Positions 18,009-26,899 are shown, counted from the stretch's first letter. The stretch: DNA of 64,000 bases from Abiotrophia defectiva ATCC 49176 (GCF_000160075.2 NZ_KI535340.1:890005-954004), one strand, 5' to 3'. Program-made: numbers and translations. Notes: generated from the sequence alone by a model not told the origin.

Positions 18009-19730
18009 ATGACATGGCAAGAAACATTAAACCTCTGGAAAAATTACGACGCCCTTGATCCAGTTCTCAAGGAAGAGTTAGCCAATAACCAAGATGAAGA
18101 AGCCTTAAAGGATGCCTTTGGCGCTAATCTCAGCTTCGGGACAGCAGGTATGCGTGGTGTCCTAGGGGCAGGGCCTAACCGCATGAACGTCTACACCGTT
18201 CGCCAAGCAACAGAAGGCTTAGCCCAATTAATCGAAGAAGCTGGCCAAGCGGCTAAAGACCGCGGGGTTGCGATTTCCTATGACTCACGGCACTATTCAC
18301 CTGAATTCGCCATGGAAGCTGCCTTGGTCTTGGGCCGTCACGGCATCAAGAGCTATGTCTTTGAGAGCCTACGACCAACACCTGAATTATCCTTTGCCGT
18401 GCGTTACCTCAACACCTACGCTGGGATTATGATTACTGCCAGCCACAACCCTGCCGCCTACAATGGCTACAAGGTTTACGGCGAAGACGGTGGGCAAATG
18501 CCACCAGAAGATGCAGATAAATTAACAGAATTTGTTCGCGCAGTGGAAAACCCACTAACCGTTGAAGTAGGCGACAAGACCGAATTATTAGGTAGCGGCG
18601 TCGTAGAAATCATCGGTGACCGTGTGGACCAAGCTTACCTAGAAGAAATGAAGGCTGTCACCATCAACCCTGAATTAGTCAAGGAAATGGCGGACCAAGT
18701 CAGCATCGTCTTCACGCCACTTCACGGGACCGGTATGTACCTAGGTCTTAAAGCCCTCAACCAAGCAGGCTTCAACACCATTCACGTGGTAGAAGAACAA
18801 GCTAAAGCAGACGGCGACTTCCCAACTGTTAAGTCACCTAACCCTGAATCTGCTGCGGCCTTTGACCTAGCAGAGCAATTAGCTAAAAAGGTAGAAGCGG
18901 ATATCCTCTTAGGAACTGACCCAGACGCTGACCGTCTCGGGGCTAAGGTTCGCACTAGCAAAGGGGACTACCAACTCTTGACTGGGAACCAAATCGCTTC
19001 CCTCATGTTGGACTACATCTTAAACGCTAAGTTGGAACTCAACCAACTGCCTAAGAACGGGGTAGCGGTTAAGTCTATCGTATCGACTAACTTTGCTAAC
19101 GCTATTTTATCTCACTATGGCTTAGAAGCGGTCGAAGTACTGACTGGCTTCAAATTTATCGCTGAGAAGATTCAAGAATATGAAGAAACAGGTTCTAAGA
19201 CCTTCCTCATGGGCTTTGAAGAATCCTACGGTTATCTCATCAAGCCATTTGTGCGCGACAAGGATGCAATCCAAGCCTTGGTAGTCTTGGCCGAATTGAC
19301 CGCCTACCACAAGAAAGCGGGCCGTACCTTGGCTGATGTCTTAGAAAGCATGTACGAAAAATACGGCTACTTCTATGAAAAGACTATCGCAGTGGACTTC
19401 CCAGGCCTCTCTGGGCAAGCTAAGATGGCAGCCATCATGCAACAAATCCGGACCGAAGGGATCAAGGAAATGGGTGGCCTCAAAGTGGTGAGCGCAGCTG
19501 ACTACTTAGCTGGCACACGGACTCTGGCTGACGGCACGGTTGAAACCTTGACCTTCCCACCATCTGATGCCCTCAAGTATGTCTTGGAAGACGGCAGCTG
19601 GGTGGCTTTCCGTCCAAGTGGTACCGAGCCAAAAATCAAGCTCTATCTAGGCACCCAAGGCGCTTCGCATGAAGAAGTAGAAGCTAAGGCTGCTAAGATT
19701 GAAGCAGACATCGCTAAACTAACCGCCTAA
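18009..19730 (+). CDS. pgcA: Alpha-phosphoglucomutase (phosphohexomutase family)
   Basis: The 573-residue enzyme interconverts glucose-1-phosphate and glucose-6-phosphate, feeding UDP-glucose and wall polysaccharide synthesis. It shows the catalytic phosphoserine loop ITASHNPAAYNGYK (about 143-156), the metal loop DPDADR (about 304-309), the sugar-binding loop GFEESYGYL (about 403) and the phosphate-binding loop RPSGTEPKIK (about 536-545). Length and motifs fit the PgcA group rather than GlmM. It is one of the few plus-strand genes, with an AAAGGTGG RBS, and is followed by a strong terminator and a palindrome array. Confidence 0.95.
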   Translation: MTWQETLNLWKNYDALDPVLKEELANNQDEEALKDAFGANLSFGTAGMRGVLGAGPNRMNVYTVRQATEGLAQLIEEAGQAAKDRGVAISYDSRHYSPEFAMEAALVLGRHGIKSYVFESLRPTPELSFAVRYLNTYAGIMITASHNPAAYNGYKVYGEDGGQMPPEDADKLTEFVRAVENPLTVEVGDKTELLGSGVVEIIGDRVDQAYLEEMKAVTINPELVKEMADQVSIVFTPLHGTGMYLGLKALNQAGFNTIHVVEEQAKADGDFPTVKSPNPESAAAFDLAEQLAKKVEADILLGTDPDADRLGAKVRTSKGDYQLLTGNQIASLMLDYILNAKLELNQLPKNGVAVKSIVSTNFANAILSHYGLEAVEVLTGFKFIAEKIQEYEETGSKTFLMGFEESYGYLIKPFVRDKDAIQALVVLAELTAYHKKAGRTLADVLESMYEKYGYFYEKTIAVDFPGLSGQAKMAAIMQQIRTEGIKEMGGLKVVSAADYLAGTRTLADGTVETLTFPPSDALKYVLEDGSWVAFRPSGTEPKIKLYLGTQGASHEEVEAKAAKIEADIAKLTA

Positions 19731-19743
19731 GACTAAGGCAAAA

Positions 19744-19770
19744 GGACTGGGATTAGTGCCCAGTCCTTTT
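19744..19770 (+). terminator. Terminator of pgm
   Basis: GGACTGGG pairs with CCCAGTCC around a seven-base loop and is followed by five T, 13 bases after the pgm stop. Confidence 0.9.
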
Positions 19771-19870
19771 TGTGTGGTTAGCTTGATGGGGAGGTAGTGG
19801 CTCTAGCTCTAGGTTTTTGGCTGAGCTAGCTCGGAATCTCATGAAATCTGCCCTGAATCCTATCTTTTGG

Positions 19871-20150
19871 CCGAGCTAGTGGTCCACTTGCCAGAGTGGA
19901 CCACTAGCTCGGCGATTTCCCTGACTTTTGACCCGTTTTCGATTTTCTGGGAGCTAGTGGTCCACTCGACGGAGTGGACCACTGGCTCGATGCTTTTCCT
20001 AGCTTTTGGCCCGTTTTCGGCCTTTTCCTGGGAGCTAGTGGTCCACTCGACAGAGTGGACCACTGGCTCGATGCTTTTCCTGACTTTTGAGCCGTTTCCG
20101 GCCTTTTCCTGGGAGCTAGTGGTCTACTCGACGGAGTGGACCACTGGCTC
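19871..20150. repeat. Tandem array of four 38-42 bp palindromes, period 78-81 bp
   Basis: Palindromes lie at 19871-19912, 19951-19988, 20032-20069 and 20113-20150. Each reads GAGCTAGTGGTCCACT, a six-base centre, then AGTGGACCAC and TAGCTC or TGGCTC. The first copy has perfect 18-base arms extended by CC and GG. The 40-43 base spacers are also alike, sharing a TTTTCCT start, a CCGTTTTCGG core and CCTGG at the end. The array sits between the convergent 3' ends of pgm and trxB. It has no CRISPR character because the spacers are copies of one another. The role is unknown: candidates are protein-binding sites, RNA hairpins or a REP-like element. Confidence 0.9.
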
Positions 20151-20155
20151 AAACA

Positions 20156-20190
20156 AAAGCCCTGCACTGATAGACAGTGCAGGGCTTTTT
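20156..20190 (-). terminator. Terminator of the hprK-lgt-gpsA-trxB operon
   Basis: AGCCCTGCACTG pairs with CAGTGCAGGGCT, with A/T runs on both sides, so it can work in both directions. It lies directly after the trxB stop and separates that operon from the palindrome array. Confidence 0.9.
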
Positions 20191-20193
20191 AAC

Positions 20194-21126
20194 TTAGTCT
20201 TTAAGGCTTTCAATGTATTGGTAGGCTTGGAAACCAGCCGTGCCGCCATCGCCGGTGGCTGTTACAATCTGGCGCAGGTGCTTCTGACGCACGTCGCCGG
20301 CTGCAAAAACGCCTGGCAAGCTAGTGGCCATATGGTCATCCGTGATGATCCAGCCTTCTGCGTCGGTAATTCCTAAATCTTTAACGGCTTCTGAGTTAGG
20401 CACTAAGCCGACGTAGATAAAGACCCCTTGGGCATCCACGCGGCTGGTTTGGCCCGTCTTGACGTTCTTAATTTGCACGCCTTCAACCGCATCCGTCCCT
20501 AGAATCTCCTCCACCACGCTATCCCAGATGAATTCAATCTTAGGATTAGCAAAGGCCCGGTCTTGCAGGACTTTCTGCGCTCGGAGCTCGTCACGACGGT
20601 GAATAACCGTGACCTTGCTAGCAAATTGAGTCAGATAATGGGCCTCTTCAACGGCTGAGTCCCCCCCGCCGACCACGATAATTTCCTTATCGCGGAAGAA
20701 GAAACCGTCACAGACCGCACAGTAGGACACGCCTCGTCCAGCCAATTCTTCTTCCCCTGGCACGCCAAGATGGCGGTGGAAAGAACCGGTCGCCACAATG
20801 ACGGCCTTGGCCTCATAGACCTTAGAGCTGGTATGCACTCTCTTAAGGTCGCCTGCTACTTCAATATGGCTTACATCGCCGTAGTCGTGGACCGCGTCAA
20901 AACGCATAGCCCCTTGGTACATGTGTTGGGCCAATTCTGGGCCAGAAACCAGGGAGAAGCCAGGATAGTTTTCCACATCAGCTGTGTTGTTGACTTCCCC
21001 ACCGGGAACGCCTTTTTCAATCATATGGGTCTTGAGATTCGCGCGTGAAGCGTAGAGGGCGGCGGTCATACCAGCCGGCCCAGCGCCAATCACGACGACA
21101 TCTGTTACAATTAATTCTTTTTCCAT
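20194..21126 (-). CDS. trxB: Thioredoxin reductase
   Basis: This cytoplasmic flavoenzyme passes electrons from NADPH to thioredoxin. It has the FAD-binding start VVIGAGPAGMTAALYASRANL, the redox pair CAVCDG (C-x-x-C), the NADPH site GGGDSAVEEAHYL and the C-terminal FAD motif GVFAAGDVRQKHLRQI. I set the start at ATG 21126 (310 aa), with GAGAG upstream. GTG at 21138 would add four residues but sits too close to that RBS. It is the last gene of hprK-lgt-gpsA-trxB, five bases or more after gpsA. Confidence 0.95.
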   Translation of the reverse strand: MEKELIVTDVVVIGAGPAGMTAALYASRANLKTHMIEKGVPGGEVNNTADVENYPGFSLVSGPELAQHMYQGAMRFDAVHDYGDVSHIEVAGDLKRVHTSSKVYEAKAVIVATGSFHRHLGVPGEEELAGRGVSYCAVCDGFFFRDKEIIVVGGGDSAVEEAHYLTQFASKVTVIHRRDELRAQKVLQDRAFANPKIEFIWDSVVEEILGTDAVEGVQIKNVKTGQTSRVDAQGVFIYVGLVPNSEAVKDLGITDAEGWIITDDHMATSLPGVFAAGDVRQKHLRQIVTATGDGGTAGFQAYQYIESLKD

Positions 21127-21142
21127 TCTATCATTCACTCTC

Positions 21143-22171
21143 TTAATAATGCGCCTGAGACAGGGAGGCTTCTTGCTTGCCGTCGCGCGTCATCAAGCGA
21201 AGCAGGCCTTCCTTGACCTGGGCCCCTTCATAAATGAGACCATAGAGGGCCTCGGTAATTGGCATTTCGATACCGGATTCCTTAGCCAGTTCATAGGCTG
21301 ACTGGCAGGTAGCAATCCCTTCGACTACCATTTGAATTTCTTCTTCGATGGCTTCCTTGCTGTAACCCTTGGCTAGCAGATTTCCTGCCTGCCAGTTACG
21401 GGAGTGGGGACTGGTACAGGTGACCACTAGGTCGCCAACCCCACTCAAACCAACGAAAGTCAGCGGGTCCGCCCCCAACTTAATGCCCATACGGGAAATT
21501 TCAGCCAGACCACGCGTTACCAGGGCGGCCTTGGCATTGTCGCCGTAGCCAGCACCCGCTAGGACACCGGCCCCTAGGGCAATAATATTCTTGAGGGCCG
21601 CGCCCATTTCCACACCTACCACATCGGTATTAGTATAGATACGGAAGTAGTGATTCTTAAAGAGGGCCTGCACCTTCTCAGCTGCTTGCAAATTAGGACA
21701 AGCGGCCGTTACAGTCGTCAGGTCATGGCGGGCTACTTCCTCGGCATGGCTTGGACCTGACAAGACAACCAGGTCTTGGTAGTCTTGACGCGGAATTTCC
21801 TCTTCAATCATCTGGCTGACCCGCAAATGGGTCCCCTGCTCCAGCCCCTTAGTGGCATGCACTAGGAGGGGTTGGGCATCTGACTGACTGAGATAGCTCG
21901 CTACCTGACGGGCAACTGAGCGAATGGCCTTGGTTGGTAAGACGAAGAGCAAGACAGCGGCTTGATCCAAGGCTGCTTTCAAGTCCGTTGTCGCCACAAT
22001 GGTCGCTGGCAGGTTAATGCCTGGCAGGAAGTGGCTATTGGTATGGGCTTGGTTAATTTCGTCCGCGATGTAGTCTTCACGTCCCCATAAGACCACCTCA
22101 TGACCATTTTCAGCCAAGACCTGGCCTAGGGCAGTCCCCCAGGAACCTGAACCTAATACGGCAATTTTCAT
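21143..22171 (-). CDS. gpsA: NAD(P)-dependent glycerol-3-phosphate dehydrogenase
   Basis: The 342-residue enzyme reduces dihydroxyacetone phosphate to sn-glycerol-3-phosphate, the backbone for phospholipids and lipoteichoic acid. The dinucleotide motif is GSGSWGTALGQVLAENGHEV (7-26). The conserved HATKGLE, LSGPSHAEEVA, GVEMGAALKNIIALGAGV (with the catalytic Lys) and GLSGVGDLVVTC motifs are all present. It lies four bases after lgt. In this operon it supports membrane lipid and lipoprotein maturation together with Lgt. Confidence 0.96.
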   Translation of the reverse strand: MKIAVLGSGSWGTALGQVLAENGHEVVLWGREDYIADEINQAHTNSHFLPGINLPATIVATTDLKAALDQAAVLLFVLPTKAIRSVARQVASYLSQSDAQPLLVHATKGLEQGTHLRVSQMIEEEIPRQDYQDLVVLSGPSHAEEVARHDLTTVTAACPNLQAAEKVQALFKNHYFRIYTNTDVVGVEMGAALKNIIALGAGVLAGAGYGDNAKAALVTRGLAEISRMGIKLGADPLTFVGLSGVGDLVVTCTSPHSRNWQAGNLLAKGYSKEAIEEEIQMVVEGIATCQSAYELAKESGIEMPITEALYGLIYEGAQVKEGLLRLMTRDGKQEASLSQAHY

Positions 22172-22175
22172 GTCC

Positions 22176-22997
22176 TTACCTCTTTTCTAATTGGAAATCT
22201 GAATAGGCCACACTGTGACCTGCTCGCCGTCTGATGATTATCCAGGCTAGGCCCAGCACTACCATGACGGCGGACACCCCCTGCGAAATGCGCAAGGGAC
22301 CCAAGTATAAACTATCAGTCCGTAGACCTTCAATGAAGAAGCGCCCTAGACCATACCAGACGAAGTAGCCGGCCGCTAATTCGCCACGTTTGACTAAGCC
22401 TTTTTGTCGTCGCAAGACTAAAATTAGGGCCAAGCCCAGTAAGTTCCACAAGGACTCATACAGGAAAGTCGGCTGGTAATAATGGCCTTGAATCTGCATT
22501 TGATCAATGAGCCAGGCCGGCAAATGCAGACCTTCTAGAAAGGCGCGGCTGGTTTCTGGTCCATAGGCCTCTTGGTTAACGAAGTTGCCCCAACGTCCGA
22601 TGGCTTGGGCCAACATAATGCCTGGCGCTGCCACATCCAAGGTCAGGATTAGGTCTTGCTGATAGCGCCTTGCCACATAGATAATGGTGGCTGTCCCTAG
22701 CAAGATGGCACCGTAGATGGCACCCCCACCATGCCAAATCTGAATGATTTGGTCGGGATGGGCCAGGTAGTAGTCCAAACGGAAGAGCACATAGTAGGCG
22801 CGCGCCCCCAGCAGGCCTAAGATAATGGTCCAGAAGTAAGCATCCGACAGATAATCTTCCGACAGGCCCTTGCGGCGCCCCTCGCGCATGACTAAGAGAT
22901 AGGATAGGACCATACCTAAGCCAATCAAGAGGCCATACCAATGGACGGGCCAGCCCAGCAAACGGAAGGCAATGGGATCAATGGCTAAAACTGGCAT
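22176..22997 (-). CDS. lgt: Prolipoprotein diacylglyceryl transferase
   Basis: The 273-residue membrane enzyme moves diacylglyceryl from phosphatidylglycerol to the lipobox cysteine of prolipoproteins, the first step of lipoprotein maturation. About seven hydrophobic segments are seen. Signature segments are WHGGGAIYGAI, the Lgt motif GRWGNFVNQEAYG and, near the end, YGLGRFFIEGLRTDSL. Its ATG follows the hprK stop with no gap. That hprK-lgt pairing is common in Firmicutes. Confidence 0.96.
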   Translation of the reverse strand: MPVLAIDPIAFRLLGWPVHWYGLLIGLGMVLSYLLVMREGRRKGLSEDYLSDAYFWTIILGLLGARAYYVLFRLDYYLAHPDQIIQIWHGGGAIYGAILLGTATIIYVARRYQQDLILTLDVAAPGIMLAQAIGRWGNFVNQEAYGPETSRAFLEGLHLPAWLIDQMQIQGHYYQPTFLYESLWNLLGLALILVLRRQKGLVKRGELAAGYFVWYGLGRFFIEGLRTDSLYLGPLRISQGVSAVMVVLGLAWIIIRRRAGHSVAYSDFQLEKR

Positions 22998-23933
22998 CTA
23001 GTCATCAACCCGATTCTTCTTGATAAGGGCGTCTAGTTTACGGTTGAAAGTAGTGGTCGCATCATAACCCATTTGATTAGCCCGAAAGTTCATGGCAGCC
23101 GACTCAACAATGGCTGACAAGTTCCGCCCCGTCTTAACTGGAATGCGGATGCGAGGCACATTGACTTCAAAGATTTGTTCATATTCACGTTGTGAGCCTA
23201 GACGGTCATATTCGGTTTGACCATCATCTAGCACGAGATTAATAATCAATTCTAGACGCTTGGAGCGACGGATGGCCGCGACCCCGTAAAGAGACATGAC
23301 ATCGATAATGCCTAAACCACGGATTTCTAAGAGGTTTTGGAGAATTTCAGGAGCTTCACCGACTAGGGTTAATTCGTCAATCATAAAGAGTTCAACCCGG
23401 TCGTCGGCAATCAGACGGTGGCCGCGTTGGACCAATTCTAGAGCCGTTTCAGACTTACCGACACCGCTCCCCCCGGTTAGGAGGACCCCCATCCCGAATA
23501 CTTCCACGAAGACGCCGTGCTTAGCCAAACGTTCAGCTAAACGTCCTTCCAAAAAGTTAGTCAAGTTGGCGAGCACCCGAGTGGTCTTAGAGCGTGCCAC
23601 CAAGATTGGCACATGATATTTATCTGCCACGGTGAAGATATCCTCTGGAACCGCCATATCACGTGCGAAGATGATAGCGGGCGTCTCCTCATTACAGAGG
23701 GACTCATAGGCTACAAGGCGCTGCTCCTCTGGCAGACTCGCGAGGTAGAGGAGCTCTGTCCGGCCAATCAGTTGAATACGTTCGAAGGGATAGTCCTCCA
23801 CAAAGCCTGTCAGGGCCAAACCTGGCCGGGATACTTCACTAGTATATATTTGACGAGAACCATAATCTTCCCCAAAGGCATATTGAATTTTTAAGGTTTT
23901 TACGAGTTCATTGACGGTTACACTGCTGGACAT
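22998..23933 (-). CDS. hprK: HPr kinase/phosphorylase
   Basis: The 311-residue bifunctional enzyme phosphorylates HPr on Ser46 when glycolytic intermediates are high and removes the phosphate when they are low, setting CcpA-dependent carbon catabolite control. The P-loop GGSGVGKSETALELVQRGH (about 154-172), DDRVELF and the signature EIRGLGIIDVMSLYG (about 203-217) are clear. The RBS AGGAGG lies 10 bases before the ATG. It is the first gene of the operon. Its presence fits the cre-like sites near the citrate genes. Confidence 0.96.
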   Translation of the reverse strand: MSSSVTVNELVKTLKIQYAFGEDYGSRQIYTSEVSRPGLALTGFVEDYPFERIQLIGRTELLYLASLPEEQRLVAYESLCNEETPAIIFARDMAVPEDIFTVADKYHVPILVARSKTTRVLANLTNFLEGRLAERLAKHGVFVEVFGMGVLLTGGSGVGKSETALELVQRGHRLIADDRVELFMIDELTLVGEAPEILQNLLEIRGLGIIDVMSLYGVAAIRRSKRLELIINLVLDDGQTEYDRLGSQREYEQIFEVNVPRIRIPVKTGRNLSAIVESAAMNFRANQMGYDATTTFNRKLDALIKKNRVDD

Positions 23934-24051
23934 GAAAATGTTGCCTCCTCATTGACTTTTACCTCCTAATCTTAACATAGACGGCGGAGAATTCCTATCT
24001 TTTCGTTTGCCCGGACAGACCCTTGAAAAGACTGAATTTACCACCCTAAGC

Positions 24052-24084
24052 AAAAGACCGCAGCCATCCGGTCTGCGGTCTTTT
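24052..24084 (-). terminator. Terminator of the DUF4097/PspC/YvlD operon
   Basis: AAAAGACCGCAG pairs with CTGCGGTCTTTT, giving T-runs on both strands. It lies eight bases past the yvlD stop and separates it from hprK. Confidence 0.9.
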
Positions 24085-24091
24085 ATGAGTC

Positions 24092-24427
24092 TTAATCATG
24101 ATAGGGACTGTCCAGGCCAACTAGGCTTTGGCCTAGGGAAAGGGCAACGGCCACCAACATAGCGCTCCAGATAGAGCTAATGGTAAGGCCACCCGGTAAC
24201 CAGCTAGCTAAAAGCAGGATAAAGCCGGCAATCAACCAGTTGACCAAGCCCAAACTCAAGAAGTTAAGAGGCCAGGCAAAGAATTCTAGGACTGGCTTTA
24301 CCGTCACGCTTAAGAGGGCGAAGACAAAGGCTGATATTAAGGCTCCGCCAAAGCCCGTAACGTTGACGCCCGGCATAACATGGGCCAAGCCCATAAAGAG
24401 TAAGGTATTCAATAAAATCCGACGCAT
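24092..24427 (-). CDS. yvlD: YvlD/phage-holin-family-4-like membrane protein
   Basis: The 111-residue protein is almost wholly hydrophobic, with about four membrane helices (residues 4-20, 24-44, 50-74 and 82-100). The motif SVTVKPVLEFFAWPLNFLSLGL is typical of YvlD-type proteins, which database names often call holin-like although no lytic role is shown. It overlaps the PspC gene by one base and ends the operon. An envelope-stress role is inferred from its PspC and DUF4097 neighbours. Confidence 0.85.
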   Translation of the reverse strand: MRRILLNTLLFMGLAHVMPGVNVTGFGGALISAFVFALLSVTVKPVLEFFAWPLNFLSLGLVNWLIAGFILLLASWLPGGLTISSIWSAMLVAVALSLGQSLVGLDSPYHD

Positions 24428-24807
24428 TAGAAATCACTCCAGTCATCCTTAGGCGTCACATCACGTCGCTTAGGCTCTGCCTTAGCATCGCGACCTGCTG
24501 CGCCTTTTTGATAGCGGCGTAGGAAGTCGTTGAGTTCCTCTCTTGCCCGGTTAGCCTGTTGGCGATAACGGTCTCTTTCCTGTTCGCGGTGGCTAGAGCG
24601 ACTGGTAGGGCCATTCGCAACCGTATAGTCACTTGGCAGTATAATCCCCAAGACCAAATAAATGAGGAAAGGGGTCCCCCAACCTGGCCAGATGAGGACA
24701 AACCACACTAGGCGAAGGAAGGTAGGGTCAATGCCTAAATATTCTCCCAGCCCCCCGCAGACCCCCATTACTTTACGGTCACGGGTAGATTTATATAGTC
24801 GTTTCAT
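24427..24807 (-). CDS. PspC-domain membrane protein
   Basis: The 126-residue protein starts with a PspC domain (KRLYKSTRDRKVMGVCGGLGEYLGIDPTFLRLVWF), followed by one membrane helix (about 33-57). A charged cytoplasmic tail rich in Arg, Glu and Gln follows. PspC proteins in Gram-positives act in envelope-stress sensing, as in Lia or YvlC systems. The gene follows a shorter PspC gene and overlaps yvlD. Confidence 0.9.
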   Translation of the reverse strand: MKRLYKSTRDRKVMGVCGGLGEYLGIDPTFLRLVWFVLIWPGWGTPFLIYLVLGIILPSDYTVANGPTSRSSHREQERDRYRQQANRAREELNDFLRRYQKGAAGRDAKAEPKRRDVTPKDDWSDF

Positions 24808-24837
24808 GGTCGTTCCTTCTTTCTACCTTACTTAAGC

Positions 24838-25017
24838 TTAGGCTTCTGGCATGATGAAAGCTGCAATCAAGTAGCCGAACAAGCCCACACCACCTAAGAG
24901 CCCGGAAATCACCCAGACTACGCGCACAAGCGTTGGGTCTATGCCAAAATAATCAGCAATCCCGGCACAAACGCCTAAAAACATTCCTTCACGGCTATTA
25001 CGGGTTAATCGTTTCAT
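24838..25017 (-). CDS. Minimal PspC-domain protein, 59 aa
   Basis: I read ATG at 25017 to TAA at 24838-24840, with a GGAGG RBS. The peptide is a bare PspC domain: KRLTRNSREGMFLGVCAGIADYFGIDPTLVRVVW, then one membrane helix ending in FIMPEA. It parallels the first half of the neighbouring 126-residue PspC protein and is clearly a duplicate without the charged tail. Such tandem PspC genes are common beside YvlB-type genes. It is below common length cut-offs and easily missed. Confidence 0.88.
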   Translation of the reverse strand: MKRLTRNSREGMFLGVCAGIADYFGIDPTLVRVVWVISGLLGGVGLFGYLIAAFIMPEA

Positions 25018-25029
25018 GATAAATTCCTC

Positions 25030-26724
25030 CTATAAATCGGTATCTTTGAGGCGAATGTCGCCTGATACGGTGTTAATTTCTAAATGAACGGGGCGTTCTT
25101 GGTTGGTCATCAGCCGTTGGAATTCCAGGCTGTGATGACGGTGAGTTTCAACGTCTAGGTGGCCAATACGGTGTTCCACGTCGCCTGAGCTAGATTGGGC
25201 GCTGCCTTCTAGGCTTAAGTTAGCTGGAATGGCGATCTTGACATCGCCACTGACTGTGCTGACCTTCATGGCAGCCGGCGTCTCATCGCGCTTGGTTAAG
25301 AGCAGGTCGCCACTAATCAGGCTAGCCGCTACATCGCCAATGGCACCTACCACGCGGCAGTCGCCGTTGGTTGTCTCAAGGTTGAGGCGTTTAACCTCTG
25401 CTAGGCGGTAGTCTAGATCTCCATTGGTTGAATGGTAGTCTAATAAGTCAGCTGCCACATCAGAAAGGTCGACATCCCCATTGACAGTCGTCAGATAAAT
25501 TTCTTTGGCTTGGACACCGTCTAGCTCAATATCCCCTTGGGTGGTCTCAATTCGAACAGTTTCTAAGTCTTGGTCTGGCAGGGTCACTTCAATATCCGCT
25601 GACATATGGTCGTCTGTTACTTGCAGGAGCAAGTTGCCGTCGTCCATGGAGAGAATGCTGTGGGCTTGGAAATCTTCTAGGTTAGGATTTGGAATCTTAC
25701 CGAAGAAGCTAGCCTTGACATTGACTGAGACTTGATCCACATGGGCGCGAGTGACTTTGACATCGCCTCGTGATAACTTAAAGTCTAACATTTTTAGGTC
25801 CTTAGCGTCAAAGTTAAAAGTATGCTCCCATTCATTGCCCAAACGGCCGTAGGCCCGAACGCCTACGCGAATGCCTTCACGCGCTGCCTTAAAGGCTGTG
25901 CTCACCACTTGACCAATGACCCGGCCCAGGCGGTTGGCTTCATTATCAATACGTTGACCGGCGCGGTCGGCTTTCTGGCCGAATTGATCCGCTGCCCGAC
26001 TGACGTGGTCGGCTGCTCGTTGGCCGCCTTCATTAACTTGGCGAACGAAGTCGTTGAGTCGTTGGGCGAAGGGCTCTGAAGCAGGGCTTGCTGGCTTGTA
26101 GGCCTTGAGTTCTTCTTGGAGCTGGTCAATCTTTTGGCCTCGCTCCAGGACTTCTGCTGCTACTTGAGCTTTTTGAGCTTGGAGTTCTTCACTGAGCTCG
26201 TCTAATTCTGCTAGAATCTCGAACTCTCTTAGGCGTTGCTTAGCGATTAGGAGGGCTTGGCCTTCTTTTTCCAGGCTTTCCTCTAATTCTTGGCGCTTGG
26301 CTGCCGCTGCTTCTGCCTCTTCCTGGCTGAGTGAAGCTTCAGGTTGAGAGGCTTCGGGTGCTGGCTCTGCTGACTTGCTGTCATCTTGCTTATCTTCTTG
26401 TTTGTCATCAAGGCTTTGTTGGACGCTATAGATGATTTCTTGACCAAATTTGAGGCTCTTGTCGATGGCTTCTTGGACGGTAGCCTTGAGTTGTTCCGAA
26501 TCGAAGCCCGCCTTCTTGCCCTGCTCAGACTCTTGGTCTGCTGGCGCTTCTTGATTGGTTGAGGCTTCCTGGTCCGTCACTTGGTCTTGATCTTGAGCGT
26601 CGGCTGGCTCCTCTACTTGGTCCGCTGATTTTGCTTGGGCCGAAGCTTCGAGGAGGCGAAGGGCTTCATCCATGGTAATGACTTGTTGTTTGACTAATTC
26701 AATGATTCTTTCTTTCTCATTCAT
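25030..26724 (-). CDS. YvlB-like DUF4097 protein with coiled-coil linker
   Basis: This protein of about 564 residues starts at ATG 26724 (AAGGAG at eight bases); GTG at 26733 is less likely. The N-terminus (EKERIIELVKQQVITMDEALRLLEA) is the short helical domain found at the start of YvlB and similar stress proteins. An acidic Gln/Glu/Ala-rich low-complexity and coiled-coil region follows (about 30-220). An amphipathic stretch of QKADRAGQRIDNEANRLG type comes next, then a beta-helical DUF4097 domain (about 315-560) with repeated DGDV/NGDL/SGDI turns. No signal peptide is seen. It is the first gene of an operon with two PspC genes and yvlD, suggesting an envelope-stress module. Confidence 0.85.
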   Translation of the reverse strand: MNEKERIIELVKQQVITMDEALRLLEASAQAKSADQVEEPADAQDQDQVTDQEASTNQEAPADQESEQGKKAGFDSEQLKATVQEAIDKSLKFGQEIIYSVQQSLDDKQEDKQDDSKSAEPAPEASQPEASLSQEEAEAAAAKRQELEESLEKEGQALLIAKQRLREFEILAELDELSEELQAQKAQVAAEVLERGQKIDQLQEELKAYKPASPASEPFAQRLNDFVRQVNEGGQRAADHVSRAADQFGQKADRAGQRIDNEANRLGRVIGQVVSTAFKAAREGIRVGVRAYGRLGNEWEHTFNFDAKDLKMLDFKLSRGDVKVTRAHVDQVSVNVKASFFGKIPNPNLEDFQAHSILSMDDGNLLLQVTDDHMSADIEVTLPDQDLETVRIETTQGDIELDGVQAKEIYLTTVNGDVDLSDVAADLLDYHSTNGDLDYRLAEVKRLNLETTNGDCRVVGAIGDVAASLISGDLLLTKRDETPAAMKVSTVSGDVKIAIPANLSLEGSAQSSSGDVEHRIGHLDVETHRHHSLEFQRLMTNQERPVHLEINTVSGDIRLKDTDL

Positions 26725-26838
26725 ATCTCTCACTCCTTAAATGAGGGCTTGTTTCTTAACTACACCCTTATTATGCCAGTTTTCCACTCGTTTGACATAG
26801 GGCCTAGGACCGATATTTGCTCGGACCTAGGGATGAAA

Positions 26839-26866
26839 AGAGCGACTGACAGGTCTCAGCCGCTCT
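26839..26866 (-). terminator. Second hairpin terminator downstream of uvrA
   Basis: AGAGCGACTGA pairs with TCAGCCGCTCT (one mismatch) and is followed by TTTTC on the minus strand. It bounds the 184-bp repeat element on the side away from uvrA. Confidence 0.5.
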
Positions 26867-26899
26867 AAACGCATGACTTATGCTAAGTTATAAGGAAAA

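Noticed and set aside
19871-20150. Possible CRISPR array
   Set aside because: The spacers are near-copies of one another, the repeat is a full palindrome, and no cas genes are nearby.
19860-20376. Frames on both strands repeating VVHSTEWTT-like peptides
   Set aside because: They are translations of the palindrome array, whose 78 and 81 base periods keep frames open. No RBS is present and one runs into trxB antisense.
22576-22941. 121-codon frame inside lgt
   Set aside because: It is a shifted-frame shadow of a well-supported lgt gene.
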